Of a stretch of DNA of 64,000 nt, positions 9,367 through 16,892 are shown piece after piece. Positions within the stretch are counted from its first letter, which is position 1, and every line of letters starts with the position of its first letter. The notes below the pieces were generated by a model. The model was not told the origin of the DNA. It ran no database searches and saw nothing but the letters and a program-made list of their open reading frames with translations. The translations under genes and the position numbers were made by a program. The stretch is from JBMNGG01 sp050949705 (GTDB lineage: Bacteria > Bacillota > Thermosediminibacteria > Thermosediminibacterales > Tepidanaerobacteraceae), in contig JBMNGG010000011.1 of assembly GCA_050949705.1 (NCBI GenBank), positions 62,001-126,000 of the forward strand, written 5' to 3'.

Positions 9367-9849
9367 ATGGCTAAGGAAGATACTGATTTTGTAAATAATA
9401 AAAAAATAAATCTCAATATAACTACGCCTCGTGGGCTGAAATTTGTTGAAAAGGCGGATATGGTTATCATGCGTTGTATCGACGGCGACTTGGGTGTACT
9501 TCCTGGTCATGCACCTGTTTCTGCGGTGCTGGGAGATGGTATTCTACGAATTATAAACAATGGTGTTGAGAAAAAACTGGCTTTATTCGGTGGTATAGCA
9601 GAAATAGAAGATACAAATGTAAATATTTTTAGCACTATTGCTCAGCGTCCGGAGGAAATTGACTTAGAGCGTGCCGAAAGAGATCGCCAAGAAGCAGAAG
9701 CTACCATGCAAGAAGAGTCAGAAGAACATCAGATCCGCAAGCTACAAGTCTTACTGCGTCACTCTTTGATTCGTATTGAAGTTAGCTCCTACATGGAAGA
9801 TGCTGATTATTTTAAAGATGACGACGAAGAAGAAGGCAAAAAATCGTAA
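9367..9849 (+). CDS. atpC: F-type ATP synthase subunit epsilon
   Basis: A 160-aa F1 subunit that couples and regulates the rotor. The N-terminal beta-sandwich contains DGDLGVLPGHAPVSAVLGDGILRI, the family hallmark, and a helical C-terminal region follows. It is about 25 aa longer than usual because of an acidic tail (MEDADYFKDDDEEEGKKS). The start is ATG 9367, with CGAGGAG (9354-9360) 6 nt upstream inside the end of atpD. No clear terminator follows before the rubrerythrin gene; only a weak TCGTAA/TTACGA hairpin is seen near 9845-9862. Confidence 0.93.
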   Translation: MAKEDTDFVNNKKINLNITTPRGLKFVEKADMVIMRCIDGDLGVLPGHAPVSAVLGDGILRIINNGVEKKLALFGGIAEIEDTNVNIFSTIAQRPEEIDLERAERDRQEAEATMQEESEEHQIRKLQVLLRHSLIRIEVSSYMEDADYFKDDDEEEGKKS

Positions 9850-10033
9850 AAGTGATTACGAATAAGTGTTTAAAGATATTATTTTTTCCTTTGGCTGTCT
9901 TGCTGAAGATGCTGATGTCGGTAAACCCTTATCACCATAAATAAAAATTGGTGCACTTACATCTGGAAATGGATGAGAAAAGCATTAAAAGATAGAAATA
10001 AGGGATTGTTAAAAAATAGGAGGTTAATAAAAA

Positions 10034-10696
10034 ATGGCTAAATATCGTTGTTCTATTTGTGGATATATTTATGAAGGAGAATTGACAGAGGACTTTAAAT
10101 GTCCCAAATGCAAGCAACCCGCTAGTGTATTTGTATTGATGGAAGATAAAAAGGAATCAGTAAATAAGTATGCGGGAACAAAGACAGAAAAAAATCTTAT
10201 GGAAGCTTTTTCAGGAGAAAGCCAGGCAAGAAATAAGTATACATATTTTGCAAGTATAGCCCAAAGAGAGGGATATGATCAGCTTGCAGAAATCTTTTTG
10301 AAAACAGCGAGAAATGAGCAGGAACACGCCCGGATATGGTTTGAGGAGCTTGGCAACCTTGGAAATACAGCAGAAAACCTCTTGCATGCGGCTGAAGGTG
10401 AGAATTATGAATGGACAGATATGTATGCTCAATTCGCAAAGGATGCCGAGGAAGAAGGGTTTAAAGAGTTAGCTGAAAAATTCCGCAAGGTTGCTGCTAT
10501 AGAAAAAGCACATGAAGAGCGTTATCGGGCTTTGCTAAATAATGTGGAAATGCAACGAGTATTTGAAAAAAGTGAAGAGACCATGTGGGAATGTCGTGTT
10601 TGCGGTCATCTAGTAGTAGGGAAAAAGGCTCCTGATGTATGTCCTGTATGTAAATATTCCCAATCTTATTTTGAAGTACGTAAAGAGAATTATTAA
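10034..10696 (+). CDS. Rubrerythrin with rubredoxin-like domains at both ends
   Basis: A 220-aa non-heme iron protein that probably reduces hydrogen peroxide in this anaerobe. Residues 1-35 form a rubredoxin-like site (C6, C9, C23, C26: YRCSICGYIYEG, FKCPKC). Residues 50-180 form the four-helix diiron domain, with KNLMEAFSGESQARNKYTYFA, EQEHARIWFEEL and EKAHEERYRALL. The C-terminus carries a second rubredoxin-like site (WECRVCGHLV, PDVCPVCKYS). Classical rubrerythrin has only the C-terminal site and reverse rubrerythrin only the N-terminal one, so this is a fused arrangement. ATG 10034 follows AGGAGG. It stands alone and ends at a strong terminator. Confidence 0.93.
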   Translation: MAKYRCSICGYIYEGELTEDFKCPKCKQPASVFVLMEDKKESVNKYAGTKTEKNLMEAFSGESQARNKYTYFASIAQREGYDQLAEIFLKTARNEQEHARIWFEELGNLGNTAENLLHAAEGENYEWTDMYAQFAKDAEEEGFKELAEKFRKVAAIEKAHEERYRALLNNVEMQRVFEKSEETMWECRVCGHLVVGKKAPDVCPVCKYSQSYFEVRKENY

Positions 10697-10772
10697 TACT
10701 AAGCAGTTGTTTCCCAGATATAAGGACAAAAAAGGCAAAAATATGATTCTATGGCATCAGAACAAAAATACT

Positions 10773-10814
10773 CAACTTGCTCGTTTTATTAAAATGAGCA
10801 AGTTGCTTTTTCTA
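10773..10814 (+). terminator. Intrinsic terminator after rubrerythrin
   Basis: A perfect 10-bp stem, CAACTTGCTC (10773-10782) with GAGCAAGTTG (10796-10805), 13-nt loop, followed by CTTTTTCT. Confidence 0.9.
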
Positions 10815-10890
10815 TAGATAACAAGGACCATAAAAATCGTGCACGTTATTCTATAAATTAAAACGATTTTAACAAATATCAAAAAAAATG

Positions 10891-10919
10891 TTGACGCTTT
10901 TATTTCGATAAAATATACT
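10891..10919 (+). promoter_or_regulatory. Strong sigma-A promoter before the diguanylate cyclase leader
   Basis: TTGACG (10891-10896), exactly 17 bp, then TATACT (10914-10919). The only gene downstream is the diguanylate cyclase at 11238, which gives a leader of about 310 nt. Apart from the element at 10948-11048, I recognise nothing in that leader. Confidence 0.65.
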
Positions 10920-10947
10920 ATAAATTAACATTTATTTTATTTATTAC

Positions 10948-11048
10948 AATGATGTGCTATAAGCGGGCCAGGAAAGCTAGCCCCTACACATTTATTATTG
11001 CAGAAATTGTAGGGGAGACCAGTGGTCTCACGTTTGCTCAACATCATT
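10948..11048 (+). repeat. Structured inverted-repeat element (REP/MITE-like or riboregulator)
   Basis: Outer arms AATGATGT (10948-10955) and ACATCATT (11041-11048) pair perfectly. Inside are GGGC/GCCC, CCCCTACA (10981-10988) with TGTAGGGG (11008-11015), and a compact GAGACC-AGT-GGTCTC hairpin (11015-11029). The nested palindromes lie at the start of the transcript made from the 10891 promoter. They could be a dispersed palindromic element or a structured leader. They do not match the cyclic-di-GMP-I riboswitch consensus as I know it. Confidence 0.5.
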
Positions 11049-11237
11049 TATAAAGGGCTATACATTGCTAGAATTAATTACAATATTATAATCTCCATCT
11101 GATTAACTATATAAAAAATTTGGTCAAGCTACTTTTTATATAGAACTATTGTGTTGGTACATGGGGTAAACAACATTAATACCGTGAAATAGCATAAAAA
11201 AGATAATTAAAACTATATTTATTATATGGGGGCTACA

Positions 11238-12950
11238 ATGAAAGAGGGCATAAAGAAGATATTTAGGAGGGCGACATTAACGACTATTTGTTTGTTTCTT
11301 TTTGTAAGTACCGCTGCATCCGCAGAGGTAGAATTGTCTTTGACACAGGAAGAAAAAGCGTATATAGCAAAGAAATCCATAATAAAGGCAGCTTCTGTGG
11401 ATGGTGCAGCACCTATATCATTTACTGATGCAGATGGAGAAATACAAGGTATTTCTAAACGTGTGATGGATGAAATATCAGATATGATAGGGCTTGTCTT
11501 TGAGTATAAGTTATATGATACCGTTGATAAAGTTATAAATAGTGATGCTGATATCATATACGGTATCTCAGAAGAATATGCACCTGATAATATGAAATTG
11601 TCACAACCATTTTTGAAATCTGAAACAATACTATACATTAATAAATCATTAGAGCCAGATGAGCTGGATGATAGAATATACGCTGCTATAAAGGGGAGTG
11701 CTCTTCCTGAAGGAATCAAAGAGGAAAACTCGATTTACTTTGATACAAGGGAACAAAGTTTAAATGCAGTAGAAAATGGCAAGGCTGATTACGGTTATGG
11801 GAATGCATATTCAGTAGCGTTTTATACATTGCAAAATGGTTATAAGAATATTATTACTATCCCCAAGGGTAAGGAATCCAGAGAATACTGTATTGGTCTA
11901 TTAAATGGTGATGAAGTATTACTTTCCATAATAAACAAATCAATAAGTTCTATTGAAGACAGTGAATTGCAAACACTGATTCTAGATGTTTCATCACGGA
12001 TTGATAGAAAGATCACCTTTGCCATGATAATGGATGCTTATGGCAAGCAGATCTTTGCGGCTATTTTTATGATTATTAGCATATTACTAATTAGTGTTAT
12101 TTCCAACATACAAGCAAATAGTGAGCTTAGAATACAGAATAGAAAATATGAAGTTTTATCTCATATTTCCAATGAGTACTTATATGAATATGATGAGAAG
12201 ACCAATTTATTATCATTATCTGAAAAGTGTTATGAACTCTTCGAAACTGAGGAAGCATTGAATGAAGCAACCAGAATGTTAAAAGATATCTTAGCTGACT
12301 ACAAAACAAATGGTCAAAATCATATAATAAGACTCCCCTTAGGTAGTGGAAAGATGGGGGTTTTCAAGGCAATAAATTCAAGAATATATGATAAACAAGG
12401 AAGAACAGAGACTACCATTGGAAAATTGATTGATATTAGTGAAGAAACCGTGGAAAAAGAAGAACTTCTTGCTAAGTCCCAACTAGATGGATTAACAGGG
12501 TTATATAATGCTGAGACAACAAAAGAACTTATTGTTGAAAGGATGAAAAACAAGGATAATAAAAAAATAGATGCTTTTATACTTATAGATTGTGATGACT
12601 TTAAAGATATTAATGATTCACTTGGGCATTTAGCGGGTAATCAGATGTTGGAGCATATAGGAGAAAGTCTCAGAGGATCATTCAGGAACACTGATGTCAT
12701 GGGACGTGTTGGTGGAGATGAGTTTTGTGTATATATAGAAGATATTCCCTCTGTTGGTTTTGTTCAACAAAAATGCCAACAGTTGATTACCCTAATTTCA
12801 GAAACAAACGAAGGGTTTAAAGCAACAGTTACTATTGGAATAGCACTGGTGCATGGGAAAGATACATATGAAAATGTATTTAAAAAGGCAGATAATGCTC
12901 TATACCAAGGTAAGCGAAACGGAAAAGTACAGGTTGTTATTTACAGGTAA
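11238..12950 (+). CDS. Diguanylate cyclase with periplasmic SBP_bac_3-type sensor domain
   Basis: A membrane enzyme of about 570 aa predicted to make cyclic di-GMP in response to an extracytoplasmic ligand. It has a signal peptide (ATLTTICLFLFVSTAASA), a solute-binding-protein-like region (about 25-265: SIIKAASVDGAAPISFTDADGEIQGISKRVMDEI), a membrane helix (IFAAIFMIISILLISVI), a PAS-like linker and a GGDEF domain. The active site GRVGGDEF is intact. An allosteric I-site R-N-T-D stands five residues before GGDEF. ATG 11238 is preferred because GGGGG ends 5 nt upstream; ATG 11226 is the alternative. Transcription probably starts near 10926. It faces the response regulator gene across a terminator. 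Confidence 0.88.
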   Translation: MKEGIKKIFRRATLTTICLFLFVSTAASAEVELSLTQEEKAYIAKKSIIKAASVDGAAPISFTDADGEIQGISKRVMDEISDMIGLVFEYKLYDTVDKVINSDADIIYGISEEYAPDNMKLSQPFLKSETILYINKSLEPDELDDRIYAAIKGSALPEGIKEENSIYFDTREQSLNAVENGKADYGYGNAYSVAFYTLQNGYKNIITIPKGKESREYCIGLLNGDEVLLSIINKSISSIEDSELQTLILDVSSRIDRKITFAMIMDAYGKQIFAAIFMIISILLISVISNIQANSELRIQNRKYEVLSHISNEYLYEYDEKTNLLSLSEKCYELFETEEALNEATRMLKDILADYKTNGQNHIIRLPLGSGKMGVFKAINSRIYDKQGRTETTIGKLIDISEETVEKEELLAKSQLDGLTGLYNAETTKELIVERMKNKDNKKIDAFILIDCDDFKDINDSLGHLAGNQMLEHIGESLRGSFRNTDVMGRVGGDEFCVYIEDIPSVGFVQQKCQQLITLISETNEGFKATVTIGIALVHGKDTYENVFKKADNALYQGKRNGKVQVVIYR

Positions 12951-12956
12951 CAAGAG

Positions 12957-12998
12957 ACCAGCTAACAAGAGTCTTGACTTATGTTAGCTGGTTTTGCC
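12957..12998 (+). terminator. Terminator between convergent genes
   Basis: ACCAGCTAAC (12957-12966) pairs with GTTAGCTGGT (12983-12992), a perfect 10-bp stem with a 16-nt loop. The tail is a short TTT on the plus strand. Confidence 0.7.
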
Positions 12999-13014
12999 AC
13001 CTTCCTTTGTCACC

Positions 13015-13716
13015 TTAAGTGCTGCAAAACTTATATCCTATACCTTTAACTGTTTTAATAAATTCAGGTTTTTTAGGATTTTGTTCTATTTTTCTACGAA
13101 TATTACTAATGTGAACCATTATGGTGCGATAGTCACCTAAACTTTCGGTATCCCAAAGTGATTGAAAAAGGTTTTCATAGGTAAAGACTTTATTCGGATT
13201 CTGGGCTAGTAGCACGAGTAGCTGGAATTCTTTAAGTGATAAACTAACAGTTTGACCTTGAGCCACTACATAATGACTATCAAGATCAATTGTCAAGCCA
13301 TTAAATTTTATATGGTTATTAGCCCTATCTCTATTTGAATCTGCAATCAGACAATTTCTGCGTAAATGAGCTTTAATCCTTGCTAAAAGTTCAATTGAGT
13401 CAAAGGGTTTGCCCATGTAGTCGTCGCCACCTGCTATTAAACCTAAAGATTTTTCATTTGGTGTAGATTTGCAACTAAGAAAAATAATAGGTGTGAAGAG
13501 TTTCTTACGAATTTCTTGACACACTTCTATTCCATCAAGACCTGGAAGCATCATGTCCATAACTATTAAATCAGGCGTATGTGAAAATGTATAATTTAGA
13601 GCTTCCTTACCGTCTGAAGCTGTAATAACATGATATCCTTCTTTTTCTAAATAAATAGTAATGATTTCCCTTATATCTGCATCATCATCTACGACTAATA
13701 TTGTCTCTCCTGCCAT
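13015..13716 (-). CDS. OmpR/PhoB-family response regulator
   Basis: A 233-aa DNA-binding response regulator. The receiver domain has D10/D11 (LVVDDDAD), the phospho-acceptor D54 (VMDMMLPGLDG), S81 in the switch position and K103 (GKPF). The C-terminal winged helix (NHIKFNGLTIDLDSHYV, FQLLVLLAQNPNKVFTYENLFQSLWD, GDYRTIMVHISNIRRKIE, FIKTVKGIGYKF) is a typical Trans_reg_C domain. It begins 15 bp after the histidine kinase stop codon with a GGGGGGAAAA-type site upstream, so the pair forms an operon. Targets are unknown. Confidence 0.95.
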   Translation of the reverse strand: MAGETILVVDDDADIREIITIYLEKEGYHVITASDGKEALNYTFSHTPDLIVMDMMLPGLDGIEVCQEIRKKLFTPIIFLSCKSTPNEKSLGLIAGGDDYMGKPFDSIELLARIKAHLRRNCLIADSNRDRANNHIKFNGLTIDLDSHYVVAQGQTVSLSLKEFQLLVLLAQNPNKVFTYENLFQSLWDTESLGDYRTIMVHISNIRRKIEQNPKKPEFIKTVKGIGYKFCST

Positions 13717-13731
13717 TGATTTTTCCCCCCT

Positions 13732-15018
13732 TTAAGTTCCCAACCTTTTATGATAAATAGGTAGTGTTAAGAAAAAACTACTTCCTTTCCCGAGCTCGCT
13801 TTCAACCAATATTTGACCATTAAGATATTCGACAAGTTCTTTAACAATAGCTAGACCTATACCGGTACTGCCATTACTGTGTTGATGCGAATTTGAAACC
13901 ATGTAGAAACGGTCGAAAATATAGGGGAGATCTTCTTGTGAAATACCAATTCCCGTATCAGACACTTTTATAAGAAGTTCCTTTAATCCTTCTGTAAAGT
14001 GAAAACTCAGTGTTACTTTTCCATGGGAATGTTTAAAAGCATTGCTGAGCAAGTTTGTAATAATGCGTTGCAATTTCTCTATGTCTACTCTTATGAATAT
14101 TGATTCTAGGTCATGTTTGTCCAAATTTTTTTTACACAGGTTAGCAGGATGATGTATTTTCAAATCTTGTTTTTGATCTCGCATCACTAAACTATATTTG
14201 TCTACAAGGTAATCAATCAATACACTTACTGGCATTTTAACAAACTCTAATTTCATTTGCTTCGACTCAAGTCGAGATAAATCCAATAATTCCTGGACCA
14301 TGTTATTTAAAAAATCAACTTTATCAACAATTCTTGCTAAATATTTATCTTGTTGAGGGGAACCCTTTGCTACTATACCATCTATGATGGCATTAGCATA
14401 ACCCTTAATCGCTGATAGAGGTGTGCGTAGGTCATGTGACATGTTTTCCATAAAGTCATGGAGAGACTTTTCCGACCTCGATACAGCCTCATATGCCTTT
14501 TCCAAATCAATTGTTCTTTCTTTAACTTTTTGTTCCAGGTGTATATTCATTTGTTGAAGCTGTTCTGTTAATGATTCCACTTTTAAAAAGCTTTTTGAAA
14601 AAATCCTAGCAAGAACTAAGGACTGTGTAAATACAAATATTAGTAATCCCCAAGACGATAGATTACCTCTCGTAACCATATTTCGCAAGAAATGATTATC
14701 AGTATCTGCAATAACAATACTCAAGAAAATAATATCATTGAGGGAACACAAAAAAAGGGTTAATGCACCGATACCAATTAATAAGGAGTTTTCACGTCTT
14801 TTATAACAGGTTATCACCACTAAATAAGAACAATATAATATTACAAAAAGTGAAAAAGCCTGATATATAGGGTTAAACAAGCTAAATATCCTGACAGGTG
14901 TCAAGATAACTAGAAATCCGAAAATAGATGCGAAGAACAGAATAAATTTAATGACTTTTCCAGATATATCATCTGGAAAAGTAGCTTTAAAGAACGATGT
15001 TACTAAAGGTGCCCCCAA
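13732..15018 (-). CDS. Histidine kinase, C-terminal part (7TM-DISM kinase, frameshifted)
   Basis: This 428-codon frame carries the later membrane helices and the kinase core of a sensor whose N-terminal half is at 15003-15860. After four to five helices and a coiled coil come the H-box (ENMSHDLRTPLSAIKGY, H195 of this frame), N-box (NLLSNAFKHSHGKV), G1 (VSDTGIGIS), F-box (IFDRFYMV) and G2 (STGIGLAIVKELV). All catalytic boxes look intact. The two frames overlap at a run of five C on the plus strand (15012-15016). One additional base would join YYWG to APLVTS without interruption, so the split is probably a one-base deletion. Its response regulator partner follows immediately. Confidence 0.9.
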   Translation of the reverse strand: MGAPLVTSFFKATFPDDISGKVIKFILFFASIFGFLVILTPVRIFSLFNPIYQAFSLFVILYCSYLVVITCYKRRENSLLIGIGALTLFLCSLNDIIFLSIVIADTDNHFLRNMVTRGNLSSWGLLIFVFTQSLVLARIFSKSFLKVESLTEQLQQMNIHLEQKVKERTIDLEKAYEAVSRSEKSLHDFMENMSHDLRTPLSAIKGYANAIIDGIVAKGSPQQDKYLARIVDKVDFLNNMVQELLDLSRLESKQMKLEFVKMPVSVLIDYLVDKYSLVMRDQKQDLKIHHPANLCKKNLDKHDLESIFIRVDIEKLQRIITNLLSNAFKHSHGKVTLSFHFTEGLKELLIKVSDTGIGISQEDLPYIFDRFYMVSNSHQHSNGSTGIGLAIVKELVEYLNGQILVESELGKGSSFFLTLPIYHKRLGT

Positions 15019-15860
15019 TAGTATGCTGATGTTTGTATTTTATGGGCAATTTCCCAACTAAAATTAGGAAACAGATTAATGAGAAATATTTCTCCTACTA
15101 ATAATGTTCTAAGACCAATTAATAATGAAAATATTCCAAAGTAAAGAGGAGCCTTGTTTTTTGTTCTAAATAAAAAAAGAGCAATATGGTAAGTGCCAGT
15201 AATAAACAAACTACCAAACAAAAATAATTCAAAGGCTATGTTATTATTTCGCAATGTGTTGATTTTAGGTGCGGTGCCTAATTTTATGCTTTCCAAGATA
15301 CCGCCGCTGCGATGCCTAAAATTTGCAACTTGAATAACCAGTTCAATTGTACCAGATTCAGGTTTGAAATATATCACTTGTGGTAGATATTGTGGAATCA
15401 TCTGTTCTCTACTATCAGCTATTTTTCCTGCAGAAGCTAGCAATTTACCATTTACCCAAAGCTTATATGAAGTAAAAATTCTAGGTAATTTAATCCCTAG
15501 CACGTCATTACTATTATGGTTAATTAAAACCCTATATGTAGCATAACCATTTCCAGATAGTTGATGTCCATTAACTGTATACTTATTCCAAGCTCTCGGA
15601 ACTGTTATAAAGTTCTTATTTATTTTTGTATCTGCTTCTTTAAAGTCCTCTGGATTTAAAAATTCATTCCAATAAAACTCCCATTTTCCATCTAGAGTAA
15701 TAACATCATTTTGTTTCCAGTCCCAGTCAGTTAGATCTAAGACACCGTTTATTATTATTGGTTTGTCATGAGATTGAGCCGAACAAGTGGAATCAAACGG
15801 GGAAAACATGGATAAGATCATACTGATAATAATGATGTGTTTCAGCAACCCTTTGTGCAT
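15003..15860 (-). CDS. Histidine kinase, N-terminal part (7TMR-DISM sensor, frameshifted)
   Basis: A 285-codon frame with a signal sequence (IIIISMILSMFSPFDSTCSA), then an extracellular 7TMR-DISM extracellular-2-like jelly-roll domain (DLTDWDWKQNDVITLDGKWEFYWNEF, YATYRVLINH, LWVNGKLLASAG), then the first helices of the seven-helix module (FLFGSLFITGTYHIALFLF; PLYFGIFSLLIGLRTLLVGE). It ends artificially at 15003 and continues in the neighbouring frame. ATG 15860 follows GGGGG on the minus strand. Such sensors usually detect carbohydrate-like or envelope signals; the ligand here is unknown. The 289 bp from here to csrA hold an A-rich run and a long-range CCTATTTTT/AAAAATAGG inverted repeat but no gene. 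Confidence 0.85.
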   Translation of the reverse strand: MHKGLLKHIIIISMILSMFSPFDSTCSAQSHDKPIIINGVLDLTDWDWKQNDVITLDGKWEFYWNEFLNPEDFKEADTKINKNFITVPRAWNKYTVNGHQLSGNGYATYRVLINHNSNDVLGIKLPRIFTSYKLWVNGKLLASAGKIADSREQMIPQYLPQVIYFKPESGTIELVIQVANFRHRSGGILESIKLGTAPKINTLRNNNIAFELFLFGSLFITGTYHIALFLFRTKNKAPLYFGIFSLLIGLRTLLVGEIFLINLFPNFSWEIAHKIQTSAYYWGHL

Positions 15861-16149
15861 ATATAGCCCCCATAATTATAATTAGAACTAAATAAAACTT
15901 TAGGATTTCTTTAAGTTGTATTAATACAGATATAAACTGATTATGATAATATAAATATGGTTGTATATCAGCTTTATTCAATAAAAAAAAGACATTAACT
16001 TATTATTTTTCTCAAAAAAAAAAAAAAAAGAAATCCCTATTTTTCTAACTTTTATATTATATCTTTAATATATTCTTAAATCAATACATGTAAAAATAGG
16101 AATCTATCACCGAAAAACTATTATGTAATATCTCAGGGGGTTATTAGAC

Positions 16150-16332
16150 ATGTTGGTATTAGGGAGAAAGCCGGGGGAATATGTTATGATCGGCGATAAT
16201 ATCAAAATAAAAGTTGTAAAATCTGATGAAGGTGATTTGAGATTAGCAATCGATGCTCCGAAAGATTTATCCATTGTACGTGGAGAAATAATAAAACCAG
16301 ATGAAAACACAAAAAAAACTACAAACCCTTAA
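16150..16332 (+). CDS. csrA: Carbon storage regulator CsrA (first copy)
   Basis: A 60-aa RNA-binding dimer that represses translation by covering GGA motifs near ribosome-binding sites. MLVLGRKPGEYVMIGDNIKIKV and LRLAIDAPKDLSIVRGEI match CsrA, including the RNA-contacting arginine in IVRGEI. The start follows CAGGGGG. The gene ends inside its own intrinsic terminator. A second csrA lies 288 bp downstream, and no fliW, the usual CsrA antagonist in flagellated Firmicutes, is in this window. Confidence 0.95.
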   Translation: MLVLGRKPGEYVMIGDNIKIKVVKSDEGDLRLAIDAPKDLSIVRGEIIKPDENTKKTTNP

Positions 16333-16345
16333 AGGGTTTTTTTTT
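16323..16345 (+). terminator. Terminator overlapping the csrA stop codon
   Basis: AAACCC (16323-16328) pairs with GGGTTT (16334-16339), followed by an uninterrupted T run to 16345. The stop codon (16330-16332) lies in the loop. This separates the first csrA from the following transcript. Confidence 0.8.
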
Positions 16346-16354
16346 ATAAATCAC

Positions 16355-16381
16355 TAAATTATTTTTAAGAGGTATCGATAA
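16355..16381 (+). promoter_or_regulatory. Sigma-28 (SigD/FliA)-type promoter
   Basis: TAAA (16355-16358), exactly 15 nt, then ATCGATAA (16374-16381). The flagellar sigma consensus is TAAA-N15-GCCGATAA, so only the first two bases of the -10 element differ. It lies just after the terminator of the first csrA and points to the GGA-hairpin leader, the second csrA and flagellin. Expected start of transcription is near 16388. Confidence 0.65.
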
Positions 16382-16388
16382 TATTAAA

Positions 16389-16620
16389 TGAAAGGTAAAA
16401 AATTAATACATACCTTTATTTATATCAAGGACGATATAATTTACAATATCCACAGGATGTGGCGAGGAGTGTAAATTATATCTTTTTTAATTTTTAAAAT
16501 AAAATATTGTGAAACATCATGGATGAGTCGTTTCATACTGTTTCCTATATGGACATAGGAATTTAAGTGTGATTCGGCTTTTTTTATTCTTATCAAACTA
16601 TCATTCAAGGAGGAAACACT
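16389..16620 (+). ncRNA. GGA-hairpin leader or CsrA-binding small RNA upstream of second csrA
   Basis: The transcript from the sigma-28-like promoter would contain several CsrA-type sites. A 13-bp perfect stem, GATATAATTTACA (16433-16445) with TGTAAATTATATC (16470-16482), is followed by six T, like a terminator. Its 24-nt loop holds CCACA-GGA-TGTGG (16450-16462), which includes the ACA-GGA-UGU core of the CsrA consensus, and a second GGA at 16466-16468. TTCCTAT-ATGGAC-ATAGGAA (16542-16561) shows GGA in a hexaloop. TGAAAC/GTTTCA (16510-16515, 16530-16535) encloses another GGA (16521). Another GGA is at 16429, and two more overlap the csrA ribosome-binding site. AAAGGTA/TACCTTT forms a 5' hairpin. 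It may be a decoy RNA, an attenuator or an autoregulatory leader. Confidence 0.6.
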
Positions 16621-16776
16621 ATGTTGGTATTAGGAAGGAAACCTGGTGAATACGTTTTAATCGGAAAAGATATTATGGTTAAAGTAGTAAAAAGTAATGA
16701 GGGTGATTTACGTCTAGCTATCGATGCTCCTAAGAGTGTAAATATCTTAAGAGGAGAGGTCTATGAGCAAAAATAA
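16621..16776 (+). CDS. csrA: Carbon storage regulator CsrA (second, 51-aa copy)
   Basis: A short gene starting at ATG 16621 after AAGGAGGAAAC. The 51-aa product (MLVLGRKPGEYVLIGKDIMV..., LRLAIDAPKSVNILRGEVYEQK) is closely similar to the first CsrA, with the RNA-contacting arginine in ILRGEV, but lacks its C-terminal extension. It sits between the GGA-hairpin leader and the flagellin gene, 116 bp before the flagellin start with no terminator visible between. It is therefore probably co-transcribed with flagellin from the sigma-28-like promoter. Heterodimers with the first copy are possible. Confidence 0.92.
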   Translation: MLVLGRKPGEYVLIGKDIMVKVVKSNEGDLRLAIDAPKSVNILRGEVYEQK

Positions 16777-16846
16777 GGAAATCAAGTTTGGATAGTTTAA
16801 TAAACTTTTGATAATAAGCCAAGTGGCCATAGGCTTGTTATATATA

Positions 16847-16886
16847 TGTGAGAAGGGAAGCTCACACAAATATAAGCAAGGAGGTT
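16847..16886 (+). promoter_or_regulatory. Predicted CsrA operator in the flagellin leader
   Basis: TGTGAG (16847-16852) pairs with CTCACA (16861-16866) around the loop AAGGGAAG, placing GGA (16856-16858) in a hairpin loop. The second GGA is in the ribosome-binding site AAGGAGG, 8 nt before the TTG start. One hairpin site plus one site over the ribosome-binding site is the arrangement known for CsrA control of hag in Bacillus subtilis. Confidence 0.65.
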
Positions 16887-16892
16887 TTTGTA

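Noticed and set aside
9850..10033. Terminator or small gene between atpC and rubrerythrin
   Set aside because: Only a weak 6-bp hairpin without a T run, and no frame with a ribosome-binding site.
10948..11048. Cyclic-di-GMP riboswitch before the diguanylate cyclase
   Set aside because: The nested palindromes do not contain the conserved internal sequences of either known cyclic-di-GMP riboswitch class as I remember them.
16777..16846. A separate sigma-28 promoter directly before flagellin (TTTGATAA at 16807-16814)
   Set aside because: The position 15 nt upstream is TTGG rather than TAAA and the -10 match is poor; the promoter at 16355 is much better.
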